The position numbers were made by a program, and so were the translations under genes. This document shows positions 54,184 to 63,229 of a DNA stretch of 64,000 nt, piece by piece; the stretch's first letter is position 1; every line of letters begins with the position of its first letter. Source of the DNA: Halovivax limisalsi (GTDB lineage Archaea > Halobacteriota > Halobacteria > Halobacteriales > Natrialbaceae). A model generated the notes under the pieces. The model was not told where the DNA came from, made no database searches, and was given only the letters and a program-made list of their open reading frames with translations. The DNA lies in contig NZ_CP095757.1 of NCBI RefSeq assembly GCF_023093535.1, forward strand, positions 3,830,820-3,894,819, given 5' to 3'.

Positions 54184-54750
54184 GTGGCGACGATCGAGTC
54201 GCCGCCAGTCGCCGATAGCAGACTCGAAACCCGTGCTGTACAGCACGTTCCGTCGCTGGCTCCCGGTCGAGCCGCGCGTCTTTTCGCCGTCCCCGTCCGC
54301 GCCGCTCCCAATCGACGAGGCCCCGCGGTCCTCGAACCGGGCACCGACACCCATCCGGGCGTGATCGGCGTGACGTTCGAAAACGTCACGGACGAGCGAT
54401 CGCTGCTCGCCTCGATGCGCGGGTGGCCCTTCGGCTCCTACGTCGGCCTCGGACCCGAGGGACGACGGCTCGTGCTCCTTCCCGCCGAGACGTTCGCCCC
54501 GGGATTCCTCAACCGCACCGAGGCCGGCTGGTGGGAGCCCGACTTTCTCCCCCACGAATCGGTCGCCCGGGGGCGGAGCACGACGGCGTCCGATCCCGGC
54601 GAGACGAGAACCGCGCGATATATCGTCACGTCTCACCCCGAGACGGACGATCCGCGCGACGGGGACGGGTTCGCGTTCGAACAGGGCTTCAGCGACGACG
54701 ACGTCGACGTGACGTGGGGATTCACGCTGACGACGCTCGATCCGGAGTGA
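54184..54750 (+). CDS. Hypothetical acidic protein
   Basis: A 188-residue soluble protein. The central and C-terminal parts have typical haloarchaeal acidic composition (GFAFEQGFSDDDVDVTWGFTLTTLD) and a fold that looks beta-rich; the first 30 residues are less typical, so translation may begin at a later codon than GTG 54184. No family recognised. Convergent with the TPP-enzyme gene. Confidence 0.6.
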   Translation: MATIESPPVADSRLETRAVQHVPSLAPGRAARLFAVPVRAAPNRRGPAVLEPGTDTHPGVIGVTFENVTDERSLLASMRGWPFGSYVGLGPEGRRLVLLPAETFAPGFLNRTEAGWWEPDFLPHESVARGRSTTASDPGETRTARYIVTSHPETDDPRDGDGFAFEQGFSDDDVDVTWGFTLTTLDPE

Positions 54751-54846
54751 CGATACGAGCACACGGACGCCGCTCGATGGCTGGTCGGCGTACTGCAGAC
54801 GAAACTGGGCACTCGAATCGGTGCAGCTCCTCGAATCGCGGCGGAA

Positions 54847-56442
54847 TCACTCCAGTTGGAGGTCGATCACCGCGAGATCCTCCGAGGGCACGGCCGCCGC
54901 GAACGCCGATTCCACCTCGTCCCACGTCTCGGGTCGGTAGGCCTCGATGCCGAAGCTCTCGGCGAACGCCACGAAGTCGGGGTTCCCCAGTCCCGTTCCG
55001 GTGGCCTCGCCGCGGTGCTCGACCTGTTTCTCGGAGATCAACCCGTAATCGTCGTCTGTGAAGACGACGACCGTGAACGAGCAGTCGAGGCGGGTCGCCG
55101 TCTCGAGCTCCGCGGCGTTCATGAGGAAGCCGCCGTCGCCCGTCGCGGCGACGACGTTCGCGTCGAGGGCGCGATCGGCGGCGAGCGCGCCGGGGACGGC
55201 GATCCCCATGCTCGCCAGGCCGTTCGATACGATGCAGGTGTTGGGCTCGTAGGTGGGAAACGCCTGCGCGATGGCCATCTTGTGGCTGCCGACGTCGGAG
55301 ACGAGGACGTCCGCGTCGGTCATCGCCTCGCGCAACAGGGGAAGGGCGTTCCGGACGGTGATCGGGTCGTCCGCGTCGGGCGGCGACGTGGCCTCCGTCA
55401 GGATGCGGATGTGGCGGTCGCCGCACCAGAGCGAGCAGGCCGCGGCCGGGAGCGCCTCGCCGACGGCCTCGAGTGCGGCGCCGACGTCGGCGACGAGTTC
55501 GACGTCCGGCGTGTAGTGGCGATAGACCTCCGCCGGTTCGTGATCCACGTGGACGATGGCCGTCTCGAGGTCGGGGTTCCAGTCTTGCGGGTCGTGCTCG
55601 GCGATGTCGTAGCCCACCGCGATCACGCAGTCGGCGCGCTCGATCGCCCGCTCGGCCTCTCCCTCGGGGCCGGAGTCGAGCGTCATCAGCGACGCCGGGT
55701 CGCGGTCCGAGATCGCGCCCTTGCCCATGTACGTGGCGACGACGGGGATCTCGAGGCGGTCGACGAACCCGCGGAGGCGGTCCGCGGCGCGGGTCCTGAC
55801 GGCGCCGTTCCCTGCGAGGACTATCGGTCGGTCGGCGGCGTCGATCACCGACGCGGCCCGCTCGACGGACGCATCGTCCGGATCGGGGCGGCGCACCTGT
55901 CCGGGTTCGACGATCGGCGTCGCGTCGACCGAGCCCGCCTCGACCGCCTCCGCGGCGACGTCCTCCGGCAGTTCGAGGTGGGTCGCGCCCGGCTTCTCGT
56001 ACTCCGCCAGCTTGAACGCCTTGCGGACGGACTCGGGGACGGTTTCGGGCGCCGCGATCTGGGCGTTCCAGGTGACGACGGGTTCGAAGACGTCGACCAC
56101 GTCGAGCGCCTGGTGGCTCTCCTTGTGGAGGCGTTCGCGCCCGCCCTGGCCGGTGATCGCGACGAGCGGGCTCTTGTCGAGTTCCGCGTCGGCGACGCCC
56201 GTGATCAGGTTGGTCGCGCCGGGGCCCAGCGTCGCGAGGCAGACGCCGGCCTCGCCGGTCACCCGGCCGTGAACGTCGGCCATGAACGCCGCCCCCTGTT
56301 CGTGTCTGGTGGGGACGAACGCGATCGAGGACGCCCGGAGCGAGAACAGCAGGTCCTCCACCTCCTCGCCGGGCACCCCGTAGACGGTCTCGACGCCCTC
56401 CGCCTCGAGGCAGGCGACGAGGAGATCGGACGCGGTGCTCAC
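54847..56442 (-). CDS. Thiamine-pyrophosphate enzyme, acetolactate synthase-like
   Basis: A 531-residue three-domain TPP enzyme resembling the acetolactate synthase large subunit, especially catabolic AlsS-like or orphan forms. N-terminal PYR domain with catalytic glutamate E48 (TRHEQGAAFMAD), LATLGPGATNL and a C-terminal PP domain with TPP/Mg motif GDGGFLMNAAELETA. No small regulatory subunit is adjacent, so branched-chain biosynthesis is not certain; other 2-ketoacid chemistries are possible. The start is GTG 56442. Confidence 0.87.
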   Translation of the reverse strand: MSTASDLLVACLEAEGVETVYGVPGEEVEDLLFSLRASSIAFVPTRHEQGAAFMADVHGRVTGEAGVCLATLGPGATNLITGVADAELDKSPLVAITGQGGRERLHKESHQALDVVDVFEPVVTWNAQIAAPETVPESVRKAFKLAEYEKPGATHLELPEDVAAEAVEAGSVDATPIVEPGQVRRPDPDDASVERAASVIDAADRPIVLAGNGAVRTRAADRLRGFVDRLEIPVVATYMGKGAISDRDPASLMTLDSGPEGEAERAIERADCVIAVGYDIAEHDPQDWNPDLETAIVHVDHEPAEVYRHYTPDVELVADVGAALEAVGEALPAAACSLWCGDRHIRILTEATSPPDADDPITVRNALPLLREAMTDADVLVSDVGSHKMAIAQAFPTYEPNTCIVSNGLASMGIAVPGALAADRALDANVVAATGDGGFLMNAAELETATRLDCSFTVVVFTDDDYGLISEKQVEHRGEATGTGLGNPDFVAFAESFGIEAYRPETWDEVESAFAAAVPSEDLAVIDLQLE

Positions 56443-56682
56443 GCGGACTCACACCCGTGCGTCGGGCCGGTGTCGGTCTCGGCGTCCGGGTTCCGGACCC
56501 GGGACGCCGTCCGGTTGTCCAGCTCGATGATGCCCTCCATGACAGGTCCACGTCCATCACCCGCAACCTTCAAACCGCCGACGGACGGATCCGCGTGGAG
56601 GGCCGGACGCCTCGCGAGGGGGATCGTCGGGTTCAACGAACCCGGTTATTTTTCCGCCGAACGGAAGATAGCCGAACGAACC

Positions 56683-57039
56683 ATGCGCGAATTCGACCGA
56701 GTATCGGAAGTGATCCGCTACGCCGAGGACGTCACCCGCCTGACGGAGTTTTACACCGGCGTCTTCGACTTCGAGATCGCCGCCGGTGACCCCGCACACG
56801 GCTTCGTCCGCTTCGACACCGGCGATTGCAGCCTTTGTCTACACGCCGGCCGGGACGCCGACCTCGGCGACTACCCCACGAAAGTCGTGTTCGCGGTCGA
56901 CGACGTCGACGCGGCCCGGGAGTACCTCCTGGATCGCGACGTCGAAATGGGCGACATCCGGTCGCCGGCGCCCGGAACGCGCGTCTGCGACGGCCGCGAT
57001 CCGGAGGGAAACCCGTTCTCGATCGAATCGACGGACTAG
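56683..57039 (+). CDS. Glyoxalase/VOC-family protein
   Basis: A 118-residue vicinal-oxygen-chelate protein with the paired beta-alpha-beta-beta-beta layout: VIRYAEDVTRLTEFYTGVFDFEI at the N-terminus and DPEGNPFSIE at the C-terminus. Usual ligands for glyoxalase I are not obvious, so it may be a binding protein or another VOC enzyme. ATG 56683 gives the standard length; the frame is open far upstream only as antisense of the TPP gene. Confidence 0.87.
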   Translation: MREFDRVSEVIRYAEDVTRLTEFYTGVFDFEIAAGDPAHGFVRFDTGDCSLCLHAGRDADLGDYPTKVVFAVDDVDAAREYLLDRDVEMGDIRSPAPGTRVCDGRDPEGNPFSIESTD

Positions 57040-57045
57040 GTACGA

Positions 57046-58599
57046 TCAGGCCGGACCGGATCCAGCCCCGGCGAACTCGAACCGCGCGCCGCCGTCCCGA
57101 CTTTCGGTCACGGCGACGTCCCAGCCGTGTGCGCGGGCGATCTCGGAGACGATCCCCAGCCCGAACCCGGTCCCGCCGGCCCCCGAGAAGCCCATCTCGA
57201 GGACGTTCTCGCGCTCGTCCGGTTCGATTCCCCGCCCGTCGTCTGCGACGAAGAAGCCGCCGTCGAGGGCGGCTTCGAGTGACCCGACCGTCACGGTGAG
57301 GGCCGGCTCGCCGGGCGACGGACCGCCGTCCGCGTCACCGGCCTCCCGGGCGTCGTCGGCGGCCGGCCGATCGTCCAGGCCGTGTTCGATCGCGTTTCGG
57401 TAGAGGTTCTCGAACAGTTCCTCGAGACGGGGGCGGTCGGCCTCGATCGTGGCGTCGGTTTCGACGACGAGTTCGGCGGTGCCGGTCTCGACGTGGTTCC
57501 AGGCCGACCGTGCCGCCGCCGCCAGGTCGACCGGTTGCGTCTCGCCGACGACCTCGCCCTTCTTCGCGAGGGTCAGCAGTTCCTCGATCATCCGATCCAT
57601 CCGATCGAGTTCTTCGACGACCGTCGAGAGGTGTTCGGTCGCGGAGTCCTCCCGGGCGATCTCCGCGTAGCCCTGCGCGATGGCGAGCGGGTTTCGGAGG
57701 TCGTGGCTCACGATGCTGGTGAACGACTCGAGGCGCTCGTTCTGGCGCTCGAGTTCTCGCTCGCGCGCTTTGAGGGTCGAGATGTCGGTGTAGATGAGAT
57801 AGCCCCGGCCGCCGTCCGCGGCGTCGGTCGGCACGGCGCGGAGCAGAAACGACTGCGGGCCATCGCTGGTGTGGCGAACGACCTCCGTGTCACGACGCTC
57901 CCCCGCGTTCACCGCCGCCCGGTATTCGACCGGGGCGCCGTCCGAATCGGGGACGAGCAGGTCGTCGACCCGTCGATCGATCGCCTCGGCCGGTTCGAAC
58001 CCGAAGTGGCGGACGAAGGCGGCGTTGACGCGCTCGACGCGGACCGCGTCGTCGGCTACCCGGTACTCCAGGACGGCGTCCGACACGTTCTCGAAGAGGG
58101 CGGCGAAGCGGTCGCGTTCGCGGGTGATCGTCGACGCGTGTGAGATCCGTTCGAGCGCACGTTCGACGTGCGTGGCGACTCGTTCGACGATCTCGCAGTC
58201 CGCCTCCTCGAAGGCGTCGACCTCGGCGGACAGGAGCTGGAAGACGCCGTCCGATCCGACGGGGACCGACAGCACCGAGCAGTAGTCGGCGTCCGTCGGC
58301 CGGGCCGTCGAATCGCTCGACAGGCCGTTTACCACCCGGGACTCGCCGGTTCGGCGGGTCAGGCCGGCGACGCCTTCGTCGGCGCCCAGCGGGGTCACGT
58401 CCGGCTGGAGGGACGTCGCACGCGCCGCTTTCGGGACGAATCGGCCGTCCTCGACGACGAGGACGGCGCAGTCCTGGTATCCCAGCACGTCGGCGACCCA
58501 GTCGACGGCGAGTTCGTAGACCTCGCGGCGCTGCTCGGCCACCTCCAACTGGGTGACGAACTCGTAGAGCGGCTCCGAGGCGTCGGTCGTGCTCGCCAT
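57046..58599 (-). CDS. GAF-PAS sensor histidine kinase
   Basis: A 517-residue soluble sensor kinase. GAF domain about 15-160, PAS about 175-285, HisKA with phospho-acceptor in SIVSHDLRNPLAIAQGYAE, then HATPase with N box (NLYRNAIEHGL), G1 (DDGRGIEP) and G2 (GTGFGLGIV). No membrane helices. ATG 58599 is preferred over ATG 58629 because a TATA-like GATATG lies about 31 nt upstream of it. No response regulator is adjacent. Confidence 0.88.
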   Translation of the reverse strand: MASTTDASEPLYEFVTQLEVAEQRREVYELAVDWVADVLGYQDCAVLVVEDGRFVPKAARATSLQPDVTPLGADEGVAGLTRRTGESRVVNGLSSDSTARPTDADYCSVLSVPVGSDGVFQLLSAEVDAFEEADCEIVERVATHVERALERISHASTITRERDRFAALFENVSDAVLEYRVADDAVRVERVNAAFVRHFGFEPAEAIDRRVDDLLVPDSDGAPVEYRAAVNAGERRDTEVVRHTSDGPQSFLLRAVPTDAADGGRGYLIYTDISTLKARERELERQNERLESFTSIVSHDLRNPLAIAQGYAEIAREDSATEHLSTVVEELDRMDRMIEELLTLAKKGEVVGETQPVDLAAAARSAWNHVETGTAELVVETDATIEADRPRLEELFENLYRNAIEHGLDDRPAADDAREAGDADGGPSPGEPALTVTVGSLEAALDGGFFVADDGRGIEPDERENVLEMGFSGAGGTGFGLGIVSEIARAHGWDVAVTESRDGGARFEFAGAGSGPA

Positions 58600-58683
58600 C
58601 TGGCTGGCGAATAGACGGCCCGGTCGCATATCACCGTTGTGGCACGAGCGCTGACACCGCGATCGCGTTGCGCGCTCGATCGC

Positions 58684-60684
58684 TCACGCGGCCGGGTAGA
58701 ACGGTTCGAGGTCGTCCGTCCAGTAGCACTCGCCGTCGTAGACGATGACGGCCGGCGACGAGTCCGCGACCAGCGTCCGGAGGTCGCTCGCGTCGACGAC
58801 GACGTCGCCCGGATTGCCCACGAGGTTCGCCTGCGCACCCTCGAAGTCCGGCGACCACAGTAGGCCTGCGTCGGGGTAGTGGGCATCACCTGCGAGGGAG
58901 AAGGTCCCATCGCCGCGGTCGTCGATCCGATAGGCGAGGACGTAGAGATCGGTGGTGTGGCCGACCTGGCACAGTCCGTCGCCGACGGCGACGAGATCGT
59001 CCGTCGCGCCGAGATACCGGCGAACGAATCGAACCGCGTGATCGACCGCCATCCCGCCGCCCAGCAGTTCCAGCAGGAGGCGCCGCGCGTCGGGCGCCAG
59101 CACGTCGTCCCCACGGAGGGCGATCGCCGCCACCGCGCCACGGTCGACGAGTGCCGCGGCCGCCGGCAGCGAGTTGGGCGCGTCGAGCAGGACCGTTCGG
59201 CCGAGCCAGTTCACCGCCGCCGGCGACAGCGTTCCGTCGGCGCAGGCGAACGCCGAGCCGTCCAGTTCGCCGACGTAGTGGACGAACTCGCGACGGGTTT
59301 CGACCGCTTCCCGGAGGTCGGCGACGGTGGCGCGTTCGTACACGTCGACCTCGGTCGGGTACGCCGCTCGGTCGCGGTAGACCTCGCTAGCGGCCTCGAC
59401 GACCGCCGATCGGCGGTCGTCGGTGACGACGAGGGCAACCCGCCCAGTGCTGCGATCGTCGACGTACGCCGCGCGGTTCTCGTACGCTGCGGGTCGAGAG
59501 AGGAACGGCCCCGTGGGCTCCCCTGGACCCAGCCAGCCGGTGAACTGGCCGCTGTCACCGTCGTGATCGGGGACCCCGCCGGGTGTCGGCCCGACGCGGC
59601 CGGTCCCTTCGACGGCGCTCGGCAGATAGATGCGCGCCAAGCGGTGCGCGAGCGACGAGAGCGAGGGGACGTGCTCGTCGCTCGGGTCGACGTACATCGT
59701 GTAGTGCCACGGCGGCAACACCGGCTCCAGCCGATCGTACGCCAGGTCCGGGTCGAGGTACAGTCCGAGACGCTCGGCCAGGCTCGCGTCGTTCAGGTGT
59801 TCCACGTCGAGGTCGAGCGTCTCGAACGCGTGGAGTTCGGCGAGGTCAGCCTGCTGGGCGGCCAGGTGAACGAGCGTGTCGAGGGAGACGACGCGCTGGA
59901 GCAGGGCCGCCGCCTCGTGCTGGAATTGCGCGGTCGGGCCCAGCCGTCGGTCGACACCGACCGACGGCACTCGGAGTACCGCGTCGTCACCGTCCGTGAC
60001 GGTCACGGACGCCCCGAGGTAGAACGCCAGCGAGGCGAGCGGAAACATCACGTCGAGGCGATCTGGAACGCGGAGTTCGACGCCCGTCTCGCCCATCGAC
60101 GAACGAACCGCCTCCGGAATGTCTGTCCCGTCCCCGAACCGGATCCGGGGCGGGTGTCCGCGCCCGATCGGCGACGAGAGCGACGCTCCGTCCACCCGTC
60201 GAGCGACCGCGAAGGACGAGAGCGCTCGCCCGACGCCTTCGGGGGTCCGCGGGACCGTAACGGTGTGTTCGGGAACGTCGACCAGCGACCGGAAGCCGAT
60301 CGTGACGACCGTCGGCTGGGGAAACGACACGGTGACGGTCCGGTCCGCCCGACGCGAGATCGTCGCCTCGCCGTCGAATTCGATCACCACCTGGATCGCG
60401 TCGTCGAACGTCACGTGATAGGCGCCCGGGTCGAGCTGGCGCTCGGTCCGCTCGTCGGTGAGCTTGGTGAGGAACGTCCGTTGGCCGTCGTCGAGGGTCC
60501 ACACCCAGGTGTGGACCCACGGAAACGAGAGTTCGTTCGCCCGCCCCGTCACCCTGGTGTCGACCGGTTCGGCCAGGTCCGCCGCGTCGTCGAGTCGGTC
60601 CCACCCGCTGGTATCGACGGTCGCACGATTTCCCGCCGCGTCCGTCGCGCGTATCGCGGTGTCGACGACGTCGATGTCGACCAT
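58684..60684 (-). CDS. CHAT/caspase-like protein lacking the catalytic cysteine
   Basis: A 666-residue cytoplasmic protein. The N-terminal 270 residues look beta-rich and are unrecognised. The C-terminal region (about 410-640) has the CHAT (caspase HetF) layout: EFVHYVGELD with the catalytic-type histidine H469, then after a spacer the strand VLLDAPNSLPAAAALVDRGAVAAIAL where active relatives carry N-A-C-x-S. Here the cysteine position is P503. The residue loss suggests a pseudo-protease scaffold or sensor. CHAT assignment is from pattern memory and should be checked. Confidence 0.6.
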   Translation of the reverse strand: MVDIDVVDTAIRATDAAGNRATVDTSGWDRLDDAADLAEPVDTRVTGRANELSFPWVHTWVWTLDDGQRTFLTKLTDERTERQLDPGAYHVTFDDAIQVVIEFDGEATISRRADRTVTVSFPQPTVVTIGFRSLVDVPEHTVTVPRTPEGVGRALSSFAVARRVDGASLSSPIGRGHPPRIRFGDGTDIPEAVRSSMGETGVELRVPDRLDVMFPLASLAFYLGASVTVTDGDDAVLRVPSVGVDRRLGPTAQFQHEAAALLQRVVSLDTLVHLAAQQADLAELHAFETLDLDVEHLNDASLAERLGLYLDPDLAYDRLEPVLPPWHYTMYVDPSDEHVPSLSSLAHRLARIYLPSAVEGTGRVGPTPGGVPDHDGDSGQFTGWLGPGEPTGPFLSRPAAYENRAAYVDDRSTGRVALVVTDDRRSAVVEAASEVYRDRAAYPTEVDVYERATVADLREAVETRREFVHYVGELDGSAFACADGTLSPAAVNWLGRTVLLDAPNSLPAAAALVDRGAVAAIALRGDDVLAPDARRLLLELLGGGMAVDHAVRFVRRYLGATDDLVAVGDGLCQVGHTTDLYVLAYRIDDRGDGTFSLAGDAHYPDAGLLWSPDFEGAQANLVGNPGDVVVDASDLRTLVADSSPAVIVYDGECYWTDDLEPFYPAA

Positions 60685-60986
60685 CGCCGAACACACGGCT
60701 GGAACGGGTAAAGACGTGACGGCCACCATCGTCCGGGTTCAGGCGTGTGAGCGATTGACTGGCGTATTTTGCTCGAACGATTCGTGCGAGAAACGAACCG
60801 CTCCGGTCGGATTCGACTACCTCCAGCACCCTCCCGCGGATGCACAGCGCTGCGGGTATAGACGGACCCGCTGGCGGGAGAAAGTATCGCGCTGTACGAA
60901 GACGGCTCACTCGGTGATCGCCGGGACGCCGGTTCACGGACGCGGGAGTAGCGATCGCGGACGACCGCCCGCTCTCGACGAGTGCG
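60685..60986. other. Intergenic region, no gene identified
   Basis: 302 bp between two minus-strand genes. A TATA-like AAAATACGCC lies on the minus strand near 60753-60762, about 70 nt before ATG 60684. No E2 or E3 gene fragment is visible. Confidence 0.5.
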
Positions 60987-62084
60987 TTACGCCTCGACCG
61001 TCTCCAGCACGCCCTCGCGAATGCGGAGCGCCTGCGGGAGGTAGAAGTCCTCGAGCGTGTGCAACGGGACGGGCGCGTCGAAGCCGGTCACGCGGGTGAC
61101 CGGCGCCTTCAGGTGGTACAGCGCCTCCTCGTTGATCGTCGCCACGACCTCGGCGCCGACGCCGGCCGACTTGGGCGCCTCGTGGACGACGACGGCCCGG
61201 CCCGTCTTCCGCACGGAGTCGGCGATCGTCTCGAGGTCCAGCGGCGAGAGGCTCCGCAGGTCGACGACCTCCACGTCGATCCCGTTCTCGGCGGCCAGAT
61301 CTTCCGCGACGGCGAGTGCGGGTTGCGTGCTCGCGCCCCAGGTGAACAGCGAGACGTCCGCGCCCTCGCGGCGAACCGACGCCTCGCCGATGGGCACCTC
61401 GTAGGGATCGTCGGGGACGTCCTCGCGAATGGCCCGGTAGAGGCGCTTTGGTTCGAGGACGATCACGGGGTCGGGGTCGCGAATCGCCGCGGTGAGCAGC
61501 CCCTTCGCGTCGGCGGGCGTACTCGGCGTGACGACCTTCAGGCCGGGTTCGTGGACCAGCGCGGCCTCGCGGGACTCGGAGTGGTGCTCCGGCGCGGCGA
61601 TGCCGCCGCCGTAGGGCATGCGCACGACCATCGGCACCGTGTACTGACCGTGGGTCCGGCTGCGCATCCGGGCCGCGTGGCTGACGAGCTGGTCGTAGGC
61701 GGGCGAGGCGAAGCCCATGAACTGCATCTCCGCGACGGGGCGCATGCCCGACATCGCGAGACCGATCGCCGAGCCGACGATCGCCGACTCCGCGAGCGGC
61801 GTGTCGATCACGCGATCGGGGCCGAACTCGTCCTGTAAGTGTTCCGTGGCGCGGAAGACGCCGCCGTTGGTCCCCACGTCCTCGCCGAGGACGACGACGC
61901 GGTCGTCGCGAGCGAGTTCGTCCGAAAGCCCCTCGCGCACCGCTTCGACGAGGGAGAGCGACTCGGTCGGCCCGTCGTAGTCGGTCGGATCGACGACGCC
62001 GGTCGCCGCCGCTGCGGGCGAACCGTCGTCGGTCGCCTCGTCGCCGGCGGTGGCCTCGTCGCCGACGTCGCTCGTCGTGCTCAT
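60987..62084 (-). CDS. pdhB: 2-oxoacid dehydrogenase E1 component, beta subunit
   Basis: A 365-residue E1-beta subunit of a pyruvate/branched-chain-type dehydrogenase complex, which with E1-alpha decarboxylates a 2-oxoacid using TPP and passes the acyl group to lipoyl-E2. Family motifs: VLGEDVGTNGGVFRAT, the TPP-site glutamate in PLAESAIVGSAIGLA, and GGGIAAPEHHSES. Its ATG overlaps the alpha-subunit stop by 4 nt. Downstream E2 and E3 genes, usual in haloarchaeal pdh operons, are missing here. Substrate not determined. Confidence 0.9.
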   Translation of the reverse strand: MSTTSDVGDEATAGDEATDDGSPAAAATGVVDPTDYDGPTESLSLVEAVREGLSDELARDDRVVVLGEDVGTNGGVFRATEHLQDEFGPDRVIDTPLAESAIVGSAIGLAMSGMRPVAEMQFMGFASPAYDQLVSHAARMRSRTHGQYTVPMVVRMPYGGGIAAPEHHSESREAALVHEPGLKVVTPSTPADAKGLLTAAIRDPDPVIVLEPKRLYRAIREDVPDDPYEVPIGEASVRREGADVSLFTWGASTQPALAVAEDLAAENGIDVEVVDLRSLSPLDLETIADSVRKTGRAVVVHEAPKSAGVGAEVVATINEEALYHLKAPVTRVTGFDAPVPLHTLEDFYLPQALRIREGVLETVEA

Positions 62085-63229
62085 TCACCCACCTCCGCGA
62101 AGGCCTCGTCGCCGTGGCGCTCGCGCAGGGCCTCGAGGTCGGCCAGCTGTTCGCGCAGGCGCTCGGTCGGTTCCTCGTAGACGTGTTCGACGATCCGCGT
62201 CGGATCCGTCTCCGTCGCCTCGGCGCGCTCGACGGCCGTCTCCAGGCACGCCTCGACGCCTTCGCTGATCGCCGCCTCGCGCTCCTCGTCGAGGATGTCC
62301 TCGTGATAGAGGTAGCGCTCCAGGCGCTCGAGCGGATCGCGATCGGCCCAGTCCTCGCCGTCGTCCTCGTCGCGGTAGGCGGAGGGGTCGTCGGCGGTCG
62401 AGTGCGGCCCGAGACGGTACTGGCAGGATTCGATGAGCGTGGGCCGGCGCTCGCCCTGGGCGGGGTGTTTGGCCTTCTGCAGCGCCGCCCGCGTGACGGC
62501 GTAGACCGCGAGCGGGTCGGTGCCGTCGACGCGAACCCCCTCGACGTCGTAGGCGGCGGCCTTCTCGGCGACCGTCTCCGTGGCGGTCTGGTCCTCGAAC
62601 GGCATGGAGATGGCCCACTGGTTGTTGTTACAGACGAAGACCGCGGGGACGTCGAAGACCGAGGCGAAGTTCAGCCCCTCGTGGAAGTCGCCGGTCGACG
62701 TGGCGCCGTCGCCGAAGTGACAGCAGACGGCGCGCTCGTGTTCGCCCTGCATCGAAAAGCCCCAGGCCAGTCCCATCGCCTGGGGCACCTGCGTCCCGAT
62801 CGGGATGTACTCCGGCAGGACGTTGACGTCGTCCGGGACGGCGTAGCCCTCGCGGTAGCCGGCCAGGTGCGAGAGCAGCGCCTCGTACGACCGACCGTGG
62901 CCGTGCTTGGCGGCGTGGTCCCGGTAGGTCGGGACGAGCCAGTCCGCCTCGTCCAGGGCGAAGCTGGTCGCCACCTGCGAGCCCTCCTGGCCGTGCATGG
63001 GGGCGTACGTCGAGATGCGCCCCTGGCGCTGCAGGCCGGTCGCCCGTTCGTCGAATCGCCGGGCGAGGACGAGCGCTTCGTACATCTCGAGCAGTTCCTC
63101 GTCGGTGAGATCCGGTCGTTCGGCACCCGGCAGGAGCGTGCCGTCGGTGCTCAGGATCTGCACCACGTCGTCGGGCGGACTGGTCGGTTCGGGATAGGTC
63201 GTCGGTTGCGGGTCGTCGTATATGCTCAT
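62081..63229 (-). CDS. pdhA: 2-oxoacid dehydrogenase E1 component, alpha subunit
   Basis: A 382-residue E1-alpha subunit. The TPP/Mg motif GDGATSTGDFHEGLNFASV is followed by NNNQWAIS; the phosphorylation-loop-like YRLGPHSTADDPSAYR holds the conserved active-site histidine. It partners pdhB in an overlapping two-gene operon. Pyruvate, 2-oxobutyrate or branched-chain 2-oxoacids are all possible substrates. Confidence 0.92.
   Translation of the reverse strand: MSIYDDPQPTTYPEPTSPPDDVVQILSTDGTLLPGAERPDLTDEELLEMYEALVLARRFDERATGLQRQGRISTYAPMHGQEGSQVATSFALDEADWLVPTYRDHAAKHGHGRSYEALLSHLAGYREGYAVPDDVNVLPEYIPIGTQVPQAMGLAWGFSMQGEHERAVCCHFGDGATSTGDFHEGLNFASVFDVPAVFVCNNNQWAISMPFEDQTATETVAEKAAAYDVEGVRVDGTDPLAVYAVTRAALQKAKHPAQGERRPTLIESCQYRLGPHSTADDPSAYRDEDDGEDWADRDPLERLERYLYHEDILDEEREAAISEGVEACLETAVERAEATETDPTRIVEHVYEEPTERLREQLADLEALRERHGDEAFAEVGE

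Noticed and set aside
54856..56680. Upstream part of the long plus-strand frame ending in the VOC gene
   Set aside because: It is antisense to the TPP enzyme; VOC homology begins only at ATG 56683.
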